Source: Streptomyces sp. NBC_01460 (lineage in GTDB: Bacteria; Actinomycetota; Actinomycetes; Streptomycetales; Streptomycetaceae). Taken from it: a stretch of DNA of 64,000 nucleotides. Positions 48,463 through 56,722 of this stretch are shown here, one piece after another. The position numbers and the translations under genes were made by a program. Under the pieces are notes generated by a model. That model saw only the letters and a program-made list of their open reading frames with translations, was not told where the DNA came from and did not search any database. The stretch is from the NCBI RefSeq assembly GCF_036227405.1, contig NZ_CP109473.1, positions 8,246,001-8,310,000 on the forward strand, in the 5' to 3' direction. How positions within the stretch are numbered: position 1 is the first letter of the stretch; every line of letters begins with the position of its first letter.

Positions 48463-48906
48463 ATGCCGATCGAGGGCGAGTACGAGCCGAGCCCGACGAC
48501 GTGGGTCCGTGAGCAGGTCGAGCTGATCGAGAGCTCCGGCGGGACACAGGGCACCACCATGCGCGGCATGCCCGTCATCCTCCTCACGACGCGCGGTGCC
48601 AAGAGCGGCAAGATCCGCAAGACCCCGCTCATGCGGGTCGAGCACGGCGGGGAGTACGCCGTCGTCGCCTCCCTCGGCGGAGCTCCCAAGCACCCCGTCT
48701 GGTACCACAACGTGCAGGCCGATCCCGAGGTGGAGCTGCGGGACGGGACCGTACGGCAGGACATGGTCGCCCGCGAGGTCACGGGCGAGGAGAAGGCTCT
48801 GTGGTGGGATCGCGCCGTCAAGGCGTTCCCCGACTACGCCGACTACCAGACCAAGACCGACCGGGAGATCCCGGTGTTCGTCCTCACGCCGTCCGCAAAG
48901 AGCTGA
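48463..48906 (+). CDS. Deazaflavin (F420)-dependent nitroreductase-family protein (DDN type)
   Basis: 147 residues, the family's usual length, from ATG with GAGGA upstream. The frame is open further back to 48115, including an ATG at 48283 with AAAGGG before it, but the added 60 residues are unlike the family. Split-barrel motifs: [54 protein letters not shown], the F420-binding signature (xTxGRxSGxxRxxPL-like), then a Trp/Tyr-rich C-terminus. It probably reduces quinones or nitro compounds with F420H2. Confidence 0.9.
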   Translation: MPIEGEYEPSPTTWVREQVELIESSGGTQGTTMRGMPVILLTTRGAKSGKIRKTPLMRVEHGGEYAVVASLGGAPKHPVWYHNVQADPEVELRDGTVRQDMVAREVTGEEKALWWDRAVKAFPDYADYQTKTDREIPVFVLTPSAKS

Positions 48907-48926
48907 GGCGACGACCGCGACAGGGT

Positions 48927-48960
48927 CGGAGGGGCGGGCATGAAAATGCCCGCCCCTCCG
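48927..48960. terminator. Bidirectional terminator with GAAA loop
   Basis: Perfect 15-base arms (CGGAGGGGCGGGCAT and complement) closed by a GAAA loop, between the convergent DDN-family and PmoA-family genes. Confidence 0.88.
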
Positions 48961-48979
48961 GCCCTGTCCCGCCGGGCCG

Positions 48980-49909
48980 CTACCAGGAGAGTCCGCCGAC
49001 CACGGCCGCGATCCGGTCGCGTTCCCACGCACCGTCCGCCACCACCACCCGGTAGCGCCGCGTCAGCGTCGCGCCCGGGTCGAGCACCAGCTCGTCGTGG
49101 AAGGCGAGCGACGGGGCGACGGCCGCGAAGGACGTATTACGCACGAACCAGTGCGCCGGATGCTCGCCGTTCGCCCCGGCGTGGTCGTTCTCGGGGGCGT
49201 GGACGAAGACGAGCGTCGCGTGCCCGTCCGTCTCGTCGTGCTCCCCGCCGTACGCGAGCCAGGGTGCCTGCTGCCCCATCAGCTCCGGCCCCTCCGCGTG
49301 CGGTGCGACGATCCGCCCGTCCCGGAAGGCGCGCGGCCCTCGCCAGAACAGTCCGGTGTACCCCGCCGCGGGGCGGCCGTGCGTCGTCGGGCTGCCGAAC
49401 CGCAGCGGCTCCGCACGGCGGTTGGTGATCGCGGACGACCAGGTCAGCGCCCAGCTGCCGTTCGCCCCGTCGACGTCGTGGACCTCGATGCGCCGCGTCT
49501 CCTCGGCCCAGAGGGCGCCGCTGTGCGGATGCCAGGTCAGCCGCTCCGTGAAGCGGACGCCGTCGTCGTGCGCCGACACCTCGTCGAACCCCGTGTGTGC
49601 CATGGAACCCACGCGTTCGGGCAGTGCGAGGTACCCCTCACCGTGCACATAGCTGTTGCCGCCCCACAGGTTCGCGCCCGACAGGTGCGAGGCGGTCATC
49701 TGCAGACCCTTGTGCCAGCGGTGGTCGTTGGGCCGGTATCCGGTCACGACCCGGCCGGACAGGGTGCGCAGGGGATGGATGTACGGCTTCGGCGCCTCCC
49801 ACGGGTCCTCGGCCCGGTACACGTAGCGAAGCAGCTCCACCCCACTCTCCGCGGCGGTCACCGAGAGGTGCCGGCCGTGGTGGTGGACGAGCTCCAGGGC
49901 CTTCGTCAT
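48980..49909 (-). CDS. PmoA-family protein (DUF6807)
   Basis: 309 residues. Beta-rich protein with YIHPLRTLSGRVVTGYRPNDHRWHKGLQMTAS near the N-terminus and HPAHWFVRNTSFAAVAPSLAF near the C-terminus, characteristic of PmoA/DUF6807 proteins found with sugar oxidoreductases. The start overlaps the Gfo/Idh/MocA stop as ATGA. Probably part of a sugar or sugar-acid catabolic unit; the reaction is unknown. Confidence 0.88.
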   Translation of the reverse strand: MTKALELVHHHGRHLSVTAAESGVELLRYVYRAEDPWEAPKPYIHPLRTLSGRVVTGYRPNDHRWHKGLQMTASHLSGANLWGGNSYVHGEGYLALPERVGSMAHTGFDEVSAHDDGVRFTERLTWHPHSGALWAEETRRIEVHDVDGANGSWALTWSSAITNRRAEPLRFGSPTTHGRPAAGYTGLFWRGPRAFRDGRIVAPHAEGPELMGQQAPWLAYGGEHDETDGHATLVFVHAPENDHAGANGEHPAHWFVRNTSFAAVAPSLAFHDELVLDPGATLTRRYRVVVADGAWERDRIAAVVGGLSW

Positions 49910-51096
49910 GCGGGGACCTCCGTCGCGCTCCCGAAGGGCTCGGGCGCCCAGCCAGGGGCGTTTCCGTGCAGCGCGCTGTAGTACGGATCGCCGGGGACGA
50001 TCTCGCCCGCCCGTACAGTGCCCCCGTTGAAGGCCGCCTTGTAGAGTGCTGCGACCAGTTCCAGGCTTTTGCGGCCGTCCGCACCGCTGCTCCGTGGACG
50101 CCGTCCTGCCCGCAGGTCATCCAGCAGACCCTCCAGCTGTGCCTCGTGCGAGCTGGGCACATCGGGGCCGAAGTCCCGCCAGGCGTCCGCCTCCTCCGGC
50201 GTGACCCCGGGGGCCGGTGTGATCCGCCAGTCCGCGTTGCGGTGCCCGTACAGGTGCGTGAGCTCGACCGTGGCGCGTTCGCAGTCGATCCGTATCCGGC
50301 TGACCTCGTCCGGGCTGAGCACGCTGTTCACCACGGTGGCCATCGTGCCGTTCTCGAAGCGGACGAGCGCCGTGGACACGTCCTCCGTCTCCACGTCGTG
50401 CACCAGGCGCCCGGCCATCGCCCTGATCTCCGCCCACGGCCCCAGCAGATCGAGGAGCAGGTCCATCTGGTGGATGCCGTGCCCCATCGCGGGCCCGCCG
50501 CCCTCGCTGCTCCAACTGCCGCGCCAGGGAACGGAGTAGTACGCCTCGTCGCGGTACCAGGTGGTCTGGCAGTGGGCCACCAGCGGCCTGCCCATGGCTT
50601 GTCCGGCGAGCAGTTCCCGGACGTGCCGGGCTCCCGAGCCGAAGCGGTGCTGGAACACGATCGCCGCGTACGGACCGTCGTCCCGGGAGCATTCGGCCGC
50701 CTCGATCGCGTCGAAGTCCTCCAGGGACGGGCAGGGCGGCTTCTCGCACCACACCCACGCCCCGGCGCGCAGCGCGGCCACGGTCTGGTCGCGGTGGAAC
50801 CGGGGCGGGGTGGCGAGCGTGACCAGGTCCGGGCGCTGCTCGGCGAGCATCCGGTCGAGGTCGGTGTACGGGCGGGCGATGCCCGCCTCGGCGCAGAACG
50901 CGTCGACGGAGGCCGCGTCGACATCGACCGCGGCGACGATCTCCAGGGGCCGGCCGGCGGCGAGTGCGGTCAGCGCGGGCAGATGGCTGCCGCGCGCGAT
51001 CGCACCCGTGCCGACGATCGCGACCCGCACCGGCTGCTCCCGGTGCGAAGGATTGCTGGTCGTGACAAACACCCCTTCAGGCGGAGATACGGGCAC
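49906..51096 (-). CDS. Gfo/Idh/MocA-family oxidoreductase
   Basis: 396 residues from GTG 51096; a GTG at 51072 is also possible, and neither has a good ribosome site. Rossmann motif VAIVGTGAIARGSHLPAL, then VWCEKPP with the catalytic Lys of the family, and a C-terminal alpha/beta substrate domain. NAD(P)-dependent oxidation or reduction of a sugar or inositol derivative. First gene of a unit with PmoA; a LacI-style palindrome AAGCGCTT is 12 bases upstream of the start. Confidence 0.9.
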   Translation of the reverse strand: MPVSPPEGVFVTTSNPSHREQPVRVAIVGTGAIARGSHLPALTALAAGRPLEIVAAVDVDAASVDAFCAEAGIARPYTDLDRMLAEQRPDLVTLATPPRFHRDQTVAALRAGAWVWCEKPPCPSLEDFDAIEAAECSRDDGPYAAIVFQHRFGSGARHVRELLAGQAMGRPLVAHCQTTWYRDEAYYSVPWRGSWSSEGGGPAMGHGIHQMDLLLDLLGPWAEIRAMAGRLVHDVETEDVSTALVRFENGTMATVVNSVLSPDEVSRIRIDCERATVELTHLYGHRNADWRITPAPGVTPEEADAWRDFGPDVPSSHEAQLEGLLDDLRAGRRPRSSGADGRKSLELVAALYKAAFNGGTVRAGEIVPGDPYYSALHGNAPGWAPEPFGSATEVPA

Positions 51097-51108
51097 CTGC
51101 CGGACAGC

Positions 51109-51116
51109 AAGCGCTT
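51109..51116. promoter_or_regulatory. LacI-type operator core
   Basis: Minus strand reads GAAAGCGCTTGC; the perfect core AAGCGCTT is typical of LacI-family operators in actinobacteria. It stands just upstream of the Gfo/Idh/MocA start. No LacI gene is seen in the window. Confidence 0.5.
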
Positions 51117-51180
51117 TCTCTCCGGGAAACCTAGGCTCCGCGCGCGAAGCGGGTCAAGGGGTCCGGGCCACGTCAGGGGG

Positions 51181-52155
51181 TCAGGCCTTCAGCATCTGCG
51201 GCAGCCGCCTGAGCTGCAGCGCGTGCTGGAACGGGCCGCCGCCCTCGTGGTCGTTGAAGTCGTAGACCTCGATCTCCTTCTCGGCGTGCGCGTACGCGTT
51301 GTAGGCGGCGAACACCGTCGACGGCGGGCAGGTGAGGTCCTCCAGGGCGACGGAGAAGAGTGCGGGTGCCCGGCCGCGCGCGGCGAAGTGGACCCCGTCG
51401 AAGTAGGCGAGTGTCCGGTTGACCTGCTCGGCCCGGCCCCGGTGCGTCTTGAGGTAGTCGCCGATCTCGCGGTACGGCTTGCGGTCGGTGATCCGGGTCG
51501 CCCGGGGGAAGTCGCAGAGGAACGGTACGTCCGCCACGACCGCCGTCAGGTCCGGAATCAGCCCGGCGGCCGCGAGGGCGAGACCGCCGCCCTGGCTCGC
51601 GCCGAACACCGCCGTGCGGGACGCGTCGGCCAGCGGGTGAGAGCGGGCCGCAGCCACCGCGCGCACGGCGTCGGTGATCACCCTCCGGAAGTAGTACGTC
51701 GCGGGGTCCTCGATGCCCTGGGTCATGAACCCGGCCAGGGAGGGCCCGGAGCCGACGGGGTCGGCGGTGTCGCCCGGTGCCCAGCCGCTGCCCTGGCCCC
51801 GGGTGTCCATCACGAAGTGGGCCATGCCCGCCGAGGCCCAGAGCAGGTGTGCGTGGGGCAGGCTCCGGCCGCCGCCGTACCCGATGAACTCCACGACCAC
51901 CGGGAGAGGTTCGGTCGCTCCGGCCGGTACGACGAACCAGCCCTTGACGGGGTGGCCGCCGAAGCCGGAGAACGTCACGTCGAAGACGTCGACGGTGACG
52001 AGCCCGGTATCGGCGCACCGCTCGAACCGGGCGTCCAGGTCGTGGGTTCGGGCCTCGTCGAGCGTGGCCGACCAGAACGCGTCGAAGTCCTCCGGCTCGA
52101 CCGACCGGCTGCGGTGGGCGTGCAGTTCGTCGAGGGGCATGTCGAACAGGGCCAT
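51181..52155 (-). CDS. CE7-family acetyl esterase (acetylxylan esterase / cephalosporin-C deacetylase)
   Basis: 324 residues, ATG with AGGCGG seven bases upstream. CE7 signatures in order: DTRGQGSG (RGQ), nucleophile Ser in FGASQGGGLAL, and catalytic His in NDHEGGG. No signal peptide, so cytoplasmic like other CE7 enzymes. It removes acetyl groups from imported sugar oligomers. It lies 84 bases upstream (on the other side of the promoter) of the Gfo-PmoA pair and in the same direction, likely one catabolic cluster. Confidence 0.9.
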   Translation of the reverse strand: MALFDMPLDELHAHRSRSVEPEDFDAFWSATLDEARTHDLDARFERCADTGLVTVDVFDVTFSGFGGHPVKGWFVVPAGATEPLPVVVEFIGYGGGRSLPHAHLLWASAGMAHFVMDTRGQGSGWAPGDTADPVGSGPSLAGFMTQGIEDPATYYFRRVITDAVRAVAAARSHPLADASRTAVFGASQGGGLALAAAGLIPDLTAVVADVPFLCDFPRATRITDRKPYREIGDYLKTHRGRAEQVNRTLAYFDGVHFAARGRAPALFSVALEDLTCPPSTVFAAYNAYAHAEKEIEVYDFNDHEGGGPFQHALQLRRLPQMLKA

Positions 52156-52285
52156 GCGGGACCGCCTTCAATCGCACAGTGAATGAATGGTCATACCGTA
52201 CGACGGTCGGCCCGGAAGTCGACAGGGATCCTGGGGCGGGCGAAATGGCGCTGCCCGCCGGGGCCGCTCCTGCGAGGGTTCCCGC

Positions 52286-52561
52286 ATGCCCGATACGGAA
52301 CCTCGTGGTTCGCACCAGGTGGCCGCGCTGTTCTCAGGCGGGCGTCTCACGGCGATTCCCCGCAAGCCCGCCCGCCGTCAGCAGCTCTTGGAGCATCTCG
52401 CGCGGACGCTCTTCGAGCAGGACCGTGCCTACACCGAACGCGAGGTCGACGAAGCCCTGCTCACCGTGCACGCGGACTACTCGGCCCTGCGCCGCTACCT
52501 CGTGGTGGCAGGCCTTCTGGAACGCCCCGGAGGCGGCAGTGTCAACCGGCGCGGTCGGTAG
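52286..52561 (+). CDS. DUF2087-domain protein
   Basis: 91 residues from ATG with GCGAGGG upstream. Contains the DUF2087 pattern: FSGGRLTAIPRKPARRQQLLEHLARTLFEQDRAYTEREVDEALLTVHADYSALRRYLVVAGLLER, a winged-helix-like fold often found with regulators. Ends GSVNRRGR. Function unknown. Confidence 0.85.
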   Translation: MPDTEPRGSHQVAALFSGGRLTAIPRKPARRQQLLEHLARTLFEQDRAYTEREVDEALLTVHADYSALRRYLVVAGLLERPGGGSVNRRGR

Positions 52562-52577
52562 GGCGCGGGGCCCGGGC

Positions 52578-52619
52578 GGCCCCCGACCGGGCAGACGCGG
52601 GGCCCGCCCGGTGGGGGCC
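52578..52619. terminator. Bidirectional terminator
   Basis: GC-rich arms of 14-15 bases (GGCCCCCGACCGGGC against GCCCGGTGGGGGCC, one bulged G) between the convergent DUF2087 and aldo-keto reductase genes. Confidence 0.7.
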
Positions 52620-52626
52620 GGCCGGC

Positions 52627-53451
52627 TCAGTTGAGGGTGTCGGGGTCCGGGCCCGTGCGCATGCCGCGGTCCAGGCCCGCGATCGCGTCCATGTCGGCCG
52701 GCGAGAGCGCGAAGTCGAAGACGTCGATGTTCTGTCGGATCCGCGCCGGTGTGACGGACTTGGGGATCACGATGTTCCCGAGCTGGAGGTGCCAGCGCAG
52801 CACCACCTGGGCCGGGGACTTTCCGTGGCGCTCGGCGAGGGAGACCAGGAGCTGTTCGTCCAGCAGGGCACCCTGCGCCAGCGGGCTCCAGGCCTCGGTC
52901 GCGATGCCGTACTCCGCGTGCGCGGCGCGCAGCTCGCTCTGCTGGAGCCCGGGGTGCAGTTCGACCTGGTTGACCGCGGGGACGAGTGAGCTCTCCTGTC
53001 GCAGGCGGCGCAGGTGCGCGGGCTGGAAGTTGGAGACACCGGCGGCCCTGATCCGGCCGTCGGCCCGCAGCTTCTCCAGGGCGCACCAGGTGTCGGCGTA
53101 GAGGTCGCGGGCGGGGGTGGGCCAGTGGATGAGGTAGAGGTCGACGTGGTCGAGGCCGAGCTTGGCGAGGCTGGCGTCGAAGGCGGCGAGCGTGGCGTCG
53201 TACCCCTGGTCAGCGTTCCAGAGCTTCGTCGTGACGAACAGTTCCTCGCGGGCGAGCCCGGACTCGGCGAGCGCCCGGCCCACGCCCGCCTCGTTGCCGT
53301 AGACGGCGGCCGTGTCGATGGAGCGGTAGCCCGCCTCCAGTGCGGCGGCGACCGCGGTGGTGGTCTCGTCGTCGGGGACCTGGAAGACGCCGAATCCGAG
53401 CTGCGGGATCGTGACGCCGTCGTTGAGCGTGACGGTGGGGACCGTGGGCAT
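52627..53451 (-). CDS. Aldo/keto reductase (AKR5-type, 2,5-diketo-gluconate reductase-like)
   Basis: 274 residues from ATG with GAGAGG about 11 bases upstream. (beta/alpha)8 barrel with the catalytic tetrad visible: Asp in SIDTAAVYGNE with Tyr, Lys in FVTTKLW and His in LIHWP. Phosphate-binding C-terminal IPKSVTPARIRQN fits NADPH use. Divergent from the S33 peptidase gene across an AT-rich control region. Confidence 0.93.
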   Translation of the reverse strand: MPTVPTVTLNDGVTIPQLGFGVFQVPDDETTTAVAAALEAGYRSIDTAAVYGNEAGVGRALAESGLAREELFVTTKLWNADQGYDATLAAFDASLAKLGLDHVDLYLIHWPTPARDLYADTWCALEKLRADGRIRAAGVSNFQPAHLRRLRQESSLVPAVNQVELHPGLQQSELRAAHAEYGIATEAWSPLAQGALLDEQLLVSLAERHGKSPAQVVLRWHLQLGNIVIPKSVTPARIRQNIDVFDFALSPADMDAIAGLDRGMRTGPDPDTLN

Positions 53452-53498
53452 GGCAGGGCCTCTCGTGGGGTCGGACCGGTTCGATCCGCGTGCGATGG

Positions 53499-53550
53499 TT
53501 ACTGGCGTAAACAATAATTGCACACGCGGGTTAATGGCAAACGCCGGTAA
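53499..53550. promoter_or_regulatory. Spaced inverted repeat in the AKR / S33 peptidase divergent promoter
   Basis: TTACTGGCGT (53499-53508) and ACGCCGGTAA (53541-53550) are inverted copies with one mismatch, 32 bases apart, enclosing the most AT-rich part of the 313-base intergenic region. Possible paired operator. Nothing else is seen between 53452 and 53764. Confidence 0.45.
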
Positions 53551-53764
53551 GTGGGGCGATGTGCCTCGGTGCTGCCACGGCATGGACGAAACGGTCCGTC
53601 TCACCCTTGACCGCAGGGTGAGGGTTCCGCTCCGCAGGCGCCCGCGCATCGCCGGGCCACGGGTGCGCGGTGCGAGCCGCGGTCCGGGACGCACGCGGGC
53701 CGGGGCCGAACGGGGCGCGCCGGTGTGCTGAACTGTCCGGGAAGCACCGGATACAGGAGTTCTC

Positions 53765-55066
53765 TTGAACAGCTACCGCCAGCCCGGCATCGTCCTCACC
53801 GACCGACGGTTCACGGTCCCCCTCGACCACGACGAGCCGGGCGGCGAGACGATCGAGATCTTCGGCCGCGAAGCCGTGGCGAGCGGGAGGGAGTCCGAGC
53901 GGCTCCCGTGGCTGGTCTATCTGGAGGGCGGCCCCGGCTTCGGCGCCCGCCGCTTCGTCGGCACCGAGGCCTGGCTGGGCCGCGCGGTGCGGGAGTTCCG
54001 TGTGCTGCTCCTGGACCAGCGCGGCACGGGTCTGTCCACCCCGGCCAACCGGCAGACCCTGCCGCTCCGCGGCGGCCCGCGTGAGCAGGCCGACTACCTG
54101 GCCCACTTCCGCTCCGACAGCATCGTCCGGGACTGCGAACTGATCCGCCCCCGCCTGACCGGCGGCGCACCGTGGACGGTCCTGGGGCAGTCCTTCGGTG
54201 GGTTCTGCGCCGTCCGCTACCTGTCCGCGGCCCCGGAGGGGCTCGAAGCCGTCCTGATCACCGGAGGCCTGCCCTCCCTGGACGCACACGCCGACGACGT
54301 CTACCGGGCCGGCTATCCGCGGATCGAGCGGAAGGTCGCGGCACACTACGCCCGCTACCCGCAGGACGTCGCCCGGGCCCGCGCCATCACGGCGTACCTC
54401 GCCGAGCACCGTCCGGACAGCGCGGGCCACACGCTGACGCCCGAGGGCTTCCAGTCCCTCGGCATCATGCTGGGCACCGGGAACGGCAGCCACCAACTGC
54501 ACTACCTGCTGGAGAACGCGTTCGTGACGGGGCCGCACGGTGCCGAGCTCTCCGACGCCTTCCAGGAGGCCATGCGCACCGCCACCTCGTTCGCGGGCCA
54601 TCCGCTGTACGCCCTGATGCACGAGCCGATCTACGGCCAGGGCGCCCGGCCCACCGACTGGTCGGCCGAGCGCGTCCGCGCCGAGTTCCCGCAGTTCGAC
54701 GCGGTCGCCGCGCTGGCGGGCGACGGTCCCGTGCTCTTCACCGGGGAGAGCATCCACCCCTGGCACTTCGACGTCGATCCCGCGCTGCGCCCTCTGCGCG
54801 CGACGGCGGAGCTGCTCGCCGCCCGGACCGACTGGCCCGTCCTGTACGACGCCGAGCGGCTCGCGGCCAACGAGGTGCCGGTGGCCGCCGCCGTCTACCA
54901 CGACGACATGTACGTGGACACCGGCCACTCGCTGCGGACCGCGTCCTCGATCCGCGGGCTGCGCACCTGGGTGACCAGCGAGTACGAGCACGACGGTGTG
55001 CGCGCGGGCGGTTCCCGCGTACTGGACCGGCTGCTCGCCCTCGTGCGGGGCGAGAGCGACCGCTGA
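53765..55066 (+). CDS. S33-family peptidase (proline iminopeptidase-like)
   Basis: 433 residues from TTG with AGGAG six bases upstream. Alpha/beta hydrolase with oxyanion motif LEGGPGFGARR, LLLDQRGTGLS, nucleophile Ser in LGQSFGGFCAVRYL and C-terminal His in DTGHSLRTASS. These are hallmark S33 proline-iminopeptidase blocks with the cap domain between. No signal peptide. It removes N-terminal Pro from peptides, or acts as a general hydrolase. Confidence 0.92.
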   Translation: MNSYRQPGIVLTDRRFTVPLDHDEPGGETIEIFGREAVASGRESERLPWLVYLEGGPGFGARRFVGTEAWLGRAVREFRVLLLDQRGTGLSTPANRQTLPLRGGPREQADYLAHFRSDSIVRDCELIRPRLTGGAPWTVLGQSFGGFCAVRYLSAAPEGLEAVLITGGLPSLDAHADDVYRAGYPRIERKVAAHYARYPQDVARARAITAYLAEHRPDSAGHTLTPEGFQSLGIMLGTGNGSHQLHYLLENAFVTGPHGAELSDAFQEAMRTATSFAGHPLYALMHEPIYGQGARPTDWSAERVRAEFPQFDAVAALAGDGPVLFTGESIHPWHFDVDPALRPLRATAELLAARTDWPVLYDAERLAANEVPVAAAVYHDDMYVDTGHSLRTASSIRGLRTWVTSEYEHDGVRAGGSRVLDRLLALVRGESDR

Positions 55067-55113
55067 AGTCCCTCCCCGCCCGGCACCCCTGACCTGCCGC
55101 GACCTGGCTGCGG

Positions 55114-55686
55114 TCAGCCCTGGATGGCGTCCAGTGTGGCGTCCAGGCCGGCCGCCGACCGGGGCGCGCGGTTGTACGGGAGCTTCGCGAGGACGGCCGC
55201 CATGCCGCAGGTGTCGCTCACCGCGGAGTAGACGAGTCCGGCGCCGATGCCGGCCGACAGCCACCGCGCCGCCGGGATGCGCCGGCCCGCCACCAGGCCG
55301 GCCACGACCAGGGAACCGGCCGCGAGGCGCACCTGGCGCTCCATCGGCCAGGTCGCCCGGGCGCCCGACGGGCGGTCCAGTCCGTGCCCGTCGCCCTCCC
55401 AGGCGGAGGTCCCGCCGGTCAGGGCGGCCGCGTCGATGTCGGCGTCGGCGAGGATCTCGCAGGCCCGGGTGGACCGTACGCCGGAGGCGCACACCACCAG
55501 CAGTGAGCCGCGGGCGGAGGCCGACTTCAGGGCGGGCACCGCCTCGGGGAGCCGGTCCAGCGGAACGTTCAGGGCGCCGGGTACGTGCCCGGACGCGTAC
55601 TCGCCGGGGGCCCGCACGTCGATGACGGTGAACTCCTCCAGGCGGGCTGCGGCCTCGGAGGGGGAGAGGGAGGCGGGGCTGATCAC
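55114..55686 (-). CDS. Rhodanese-like sulfurtransferase with DUF2892 membrane tail
   Basis: 190 residues from GTG with AAAGGAA upstream. Residues 10-105 are a rhodanese domain with active-site loop VVCASGVRS (catalytic Cys in C-A-S-G-V-R), and 125-180 are two membrane helices of DUF2892 (LAAGSLVVAGLVAG, AGIGAGLVYSAVSDTCGMAAVLAKLPYN). This is the YgaP architecture, a membrane sulfurtransferase for persulfide handling. A CsoR/CstR-type palindrome lies 76 bases upstream. Confidence 0.92.
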   Translation of the reverse strand: MISPASLSPSEAAARLEEFTVIDVRAPGEYASGHVPGALNVPLDRLPEAVPALKSASARGSLLVVCASGVRSTRACEILADADIDAAALTGGTSAWEGDGHGLDRPSGARATWPMERQVRLAAGSLVVAGLVAGRRIPAARWLSAGIGAGLVYSAVSDTCGMAAVLAKLPYNRAPRSAAGLDATLDAIQG

Positions 55687-55761
55687 GAGCGGGGTTTCCT
55701 TTCGGTCGCCGGTGCGGGGCGGGCCGGGGTCCTGCTCACCCCGGCGCCCGGACGTCAAATA

Positions 55762-55777
55762 ATACCCCCAGGGGTAT
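55762..55777. promoter_or_regulatory. CsoR/CstR-type operator before the rhodanese gene
   Basis: ATACCCCCAGGGGTAT has perfect 7-base arms (ATACCCC / GGGGTAT) around CA, the form bound by CsoR-family repressors, of which CstR controls rhodanese genes in response to persulfide. No CsoR-family gene is in the window. Confidence 0.8.
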
Positions 55778-55899
55778 GAAGCTCCGGCTCGGTGCGGCTG
55801 ACGGTACGACGCTTCCTGCCGGAGCAACTCCATGCCCCTGCCCCGAACCTCTTCCGGAATGCAGGCGTCCGTCACCTTCCGCCGGATAGCCTGCCGGGT

Positions 55900-56631
55900 A
55901 TGACTGAGCAGCTCGAACCCATGCCCACCGACTGGCACCGGGCGCTGGCGGTGGTCGCCCACCCCGACGACCTGGAGTACGGCTGCGCCGCCGCCGTGGC
56001 CGGCTGGACGGACGGGGGGCGCGAGATCACCTACCTCATGGCGAGCCGCGGCGAGGCCGGTATCGACACGATCGCCCCCGCCGAGTGCGCTCCGCTGCGC
56101 GAGCGGGAGCAGCGGGCGAGCGCCGCCGTCGTCGGCGTCAAGACGGTGGAGTTCCTCAGCCACCCTGACGGCGTCATCGAGTACGGCACGGCCCTGCGCC
56201 GGGACATCGCCGCCGCCATCCGCCGCTACAGGCCCGAGCTGCTCATCACCCTCAACCACCGTGACACCTGGGGCGGCGTCGCCTGGAACACCCCCGACCA
56301 CCTCGCGGTCGGCAGGGCGACCCTGGACGCCGCCGGTGACGCGGGGAACCGCTGGATCTTCCCGGAGCTGGGCGAGCAGGGCCTCGAGCCGTGGGACGGG
56401 GTGCGGTGGGTCGCCGTCGCGGGCACCGACCGGCCCACCCACGCCGTCGACGCGGAACCCGGATTCGAGCGCTCCGTGCAGTCGCTGCTGGCCCACCGCA
56501 CGTACATCGAGGTGCTGACGGACGAGGACCCCGAGGCGTACTGCCGCACGTTCCTCTCGGATCTCAACGCCGCGGCGGCCGAGCGCTTCGGCGGACGCCC
56601 GGCGGTCCTCTTCGAGGTCTTTCCCCGCTGA
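55900..56631 (+). CDS. PIG-L/LmbE-family deacetylase
   Basis: 243 residues from ATG 55900; the frame is open to 55792 but without a start signal. Zn-binding motif VVAHPDDLEYG (HPDD) and later NTPDHLAVG with the third His, TLNHRDTW between. N-acetyl-sugar or mycothiol-conjugate amide hydrolase (MshB/Mca type). Followed by a terminator hairpin at 56643. Confidence 0.9.
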   Translation: MTEQLEPMPTDWHRALAVVAHPDDLEYGCAAAVAGWTDGGREITYLMASRGEAGIDTIAPAECAPLREREQRASAAVVGVKTVEFLSHPDGVIEYGTALRRDIAAAIRRYRPELLITLNHRDTWGGVAWNTPDHLAVGRATLDAAGDAGNRWIFPELGEQGLEPWDGVRWVAVAGTDRPTHAVDAEPGFERSVQSLLAHRTYIEVLTDEDPEAYCRTFLSDLNAAAAERFGGRPAVLFEVFPR

Positions 56632-56642
56632 GCCGTCGTCCC

Positions 56643-56683
56643 GGCACTCCCCGCGTCGCTCCGGCAGCCGGCCGGGGAGTGCC
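56643..56683 (+). terminator. Terminator after PIG-L gene
   Basis: Perfect 11-base arms (GGCACTCCCCG / CGGGGAGTGCC) around a 19-base loop, 11 bases after the stop. Confidence 0.75.
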
Positions 56684-56686
56684 TGA

Positions 56687-56715
56687 TTGACAAACGACCT
56701 TGCCGATTCTGCAAT
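56687..56715 (+). promoter_or_regulatory. Promoter with overlapping TTGC-N7-GCAA operator
   Basis: A TTGACA -35 (56687-56692), 17-base spacer and TGCAAT -10 (56710-56715) predict transcription starting at about the ATG 56723. An inverted repeat TTGCCGATTCTGCAA (56700-56714) covers the spacer and -10, a natural autoregulation site for the XRE-cupin protein. Confidence 0.6.
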
Positions 56716-56722
56716 GGACGGC

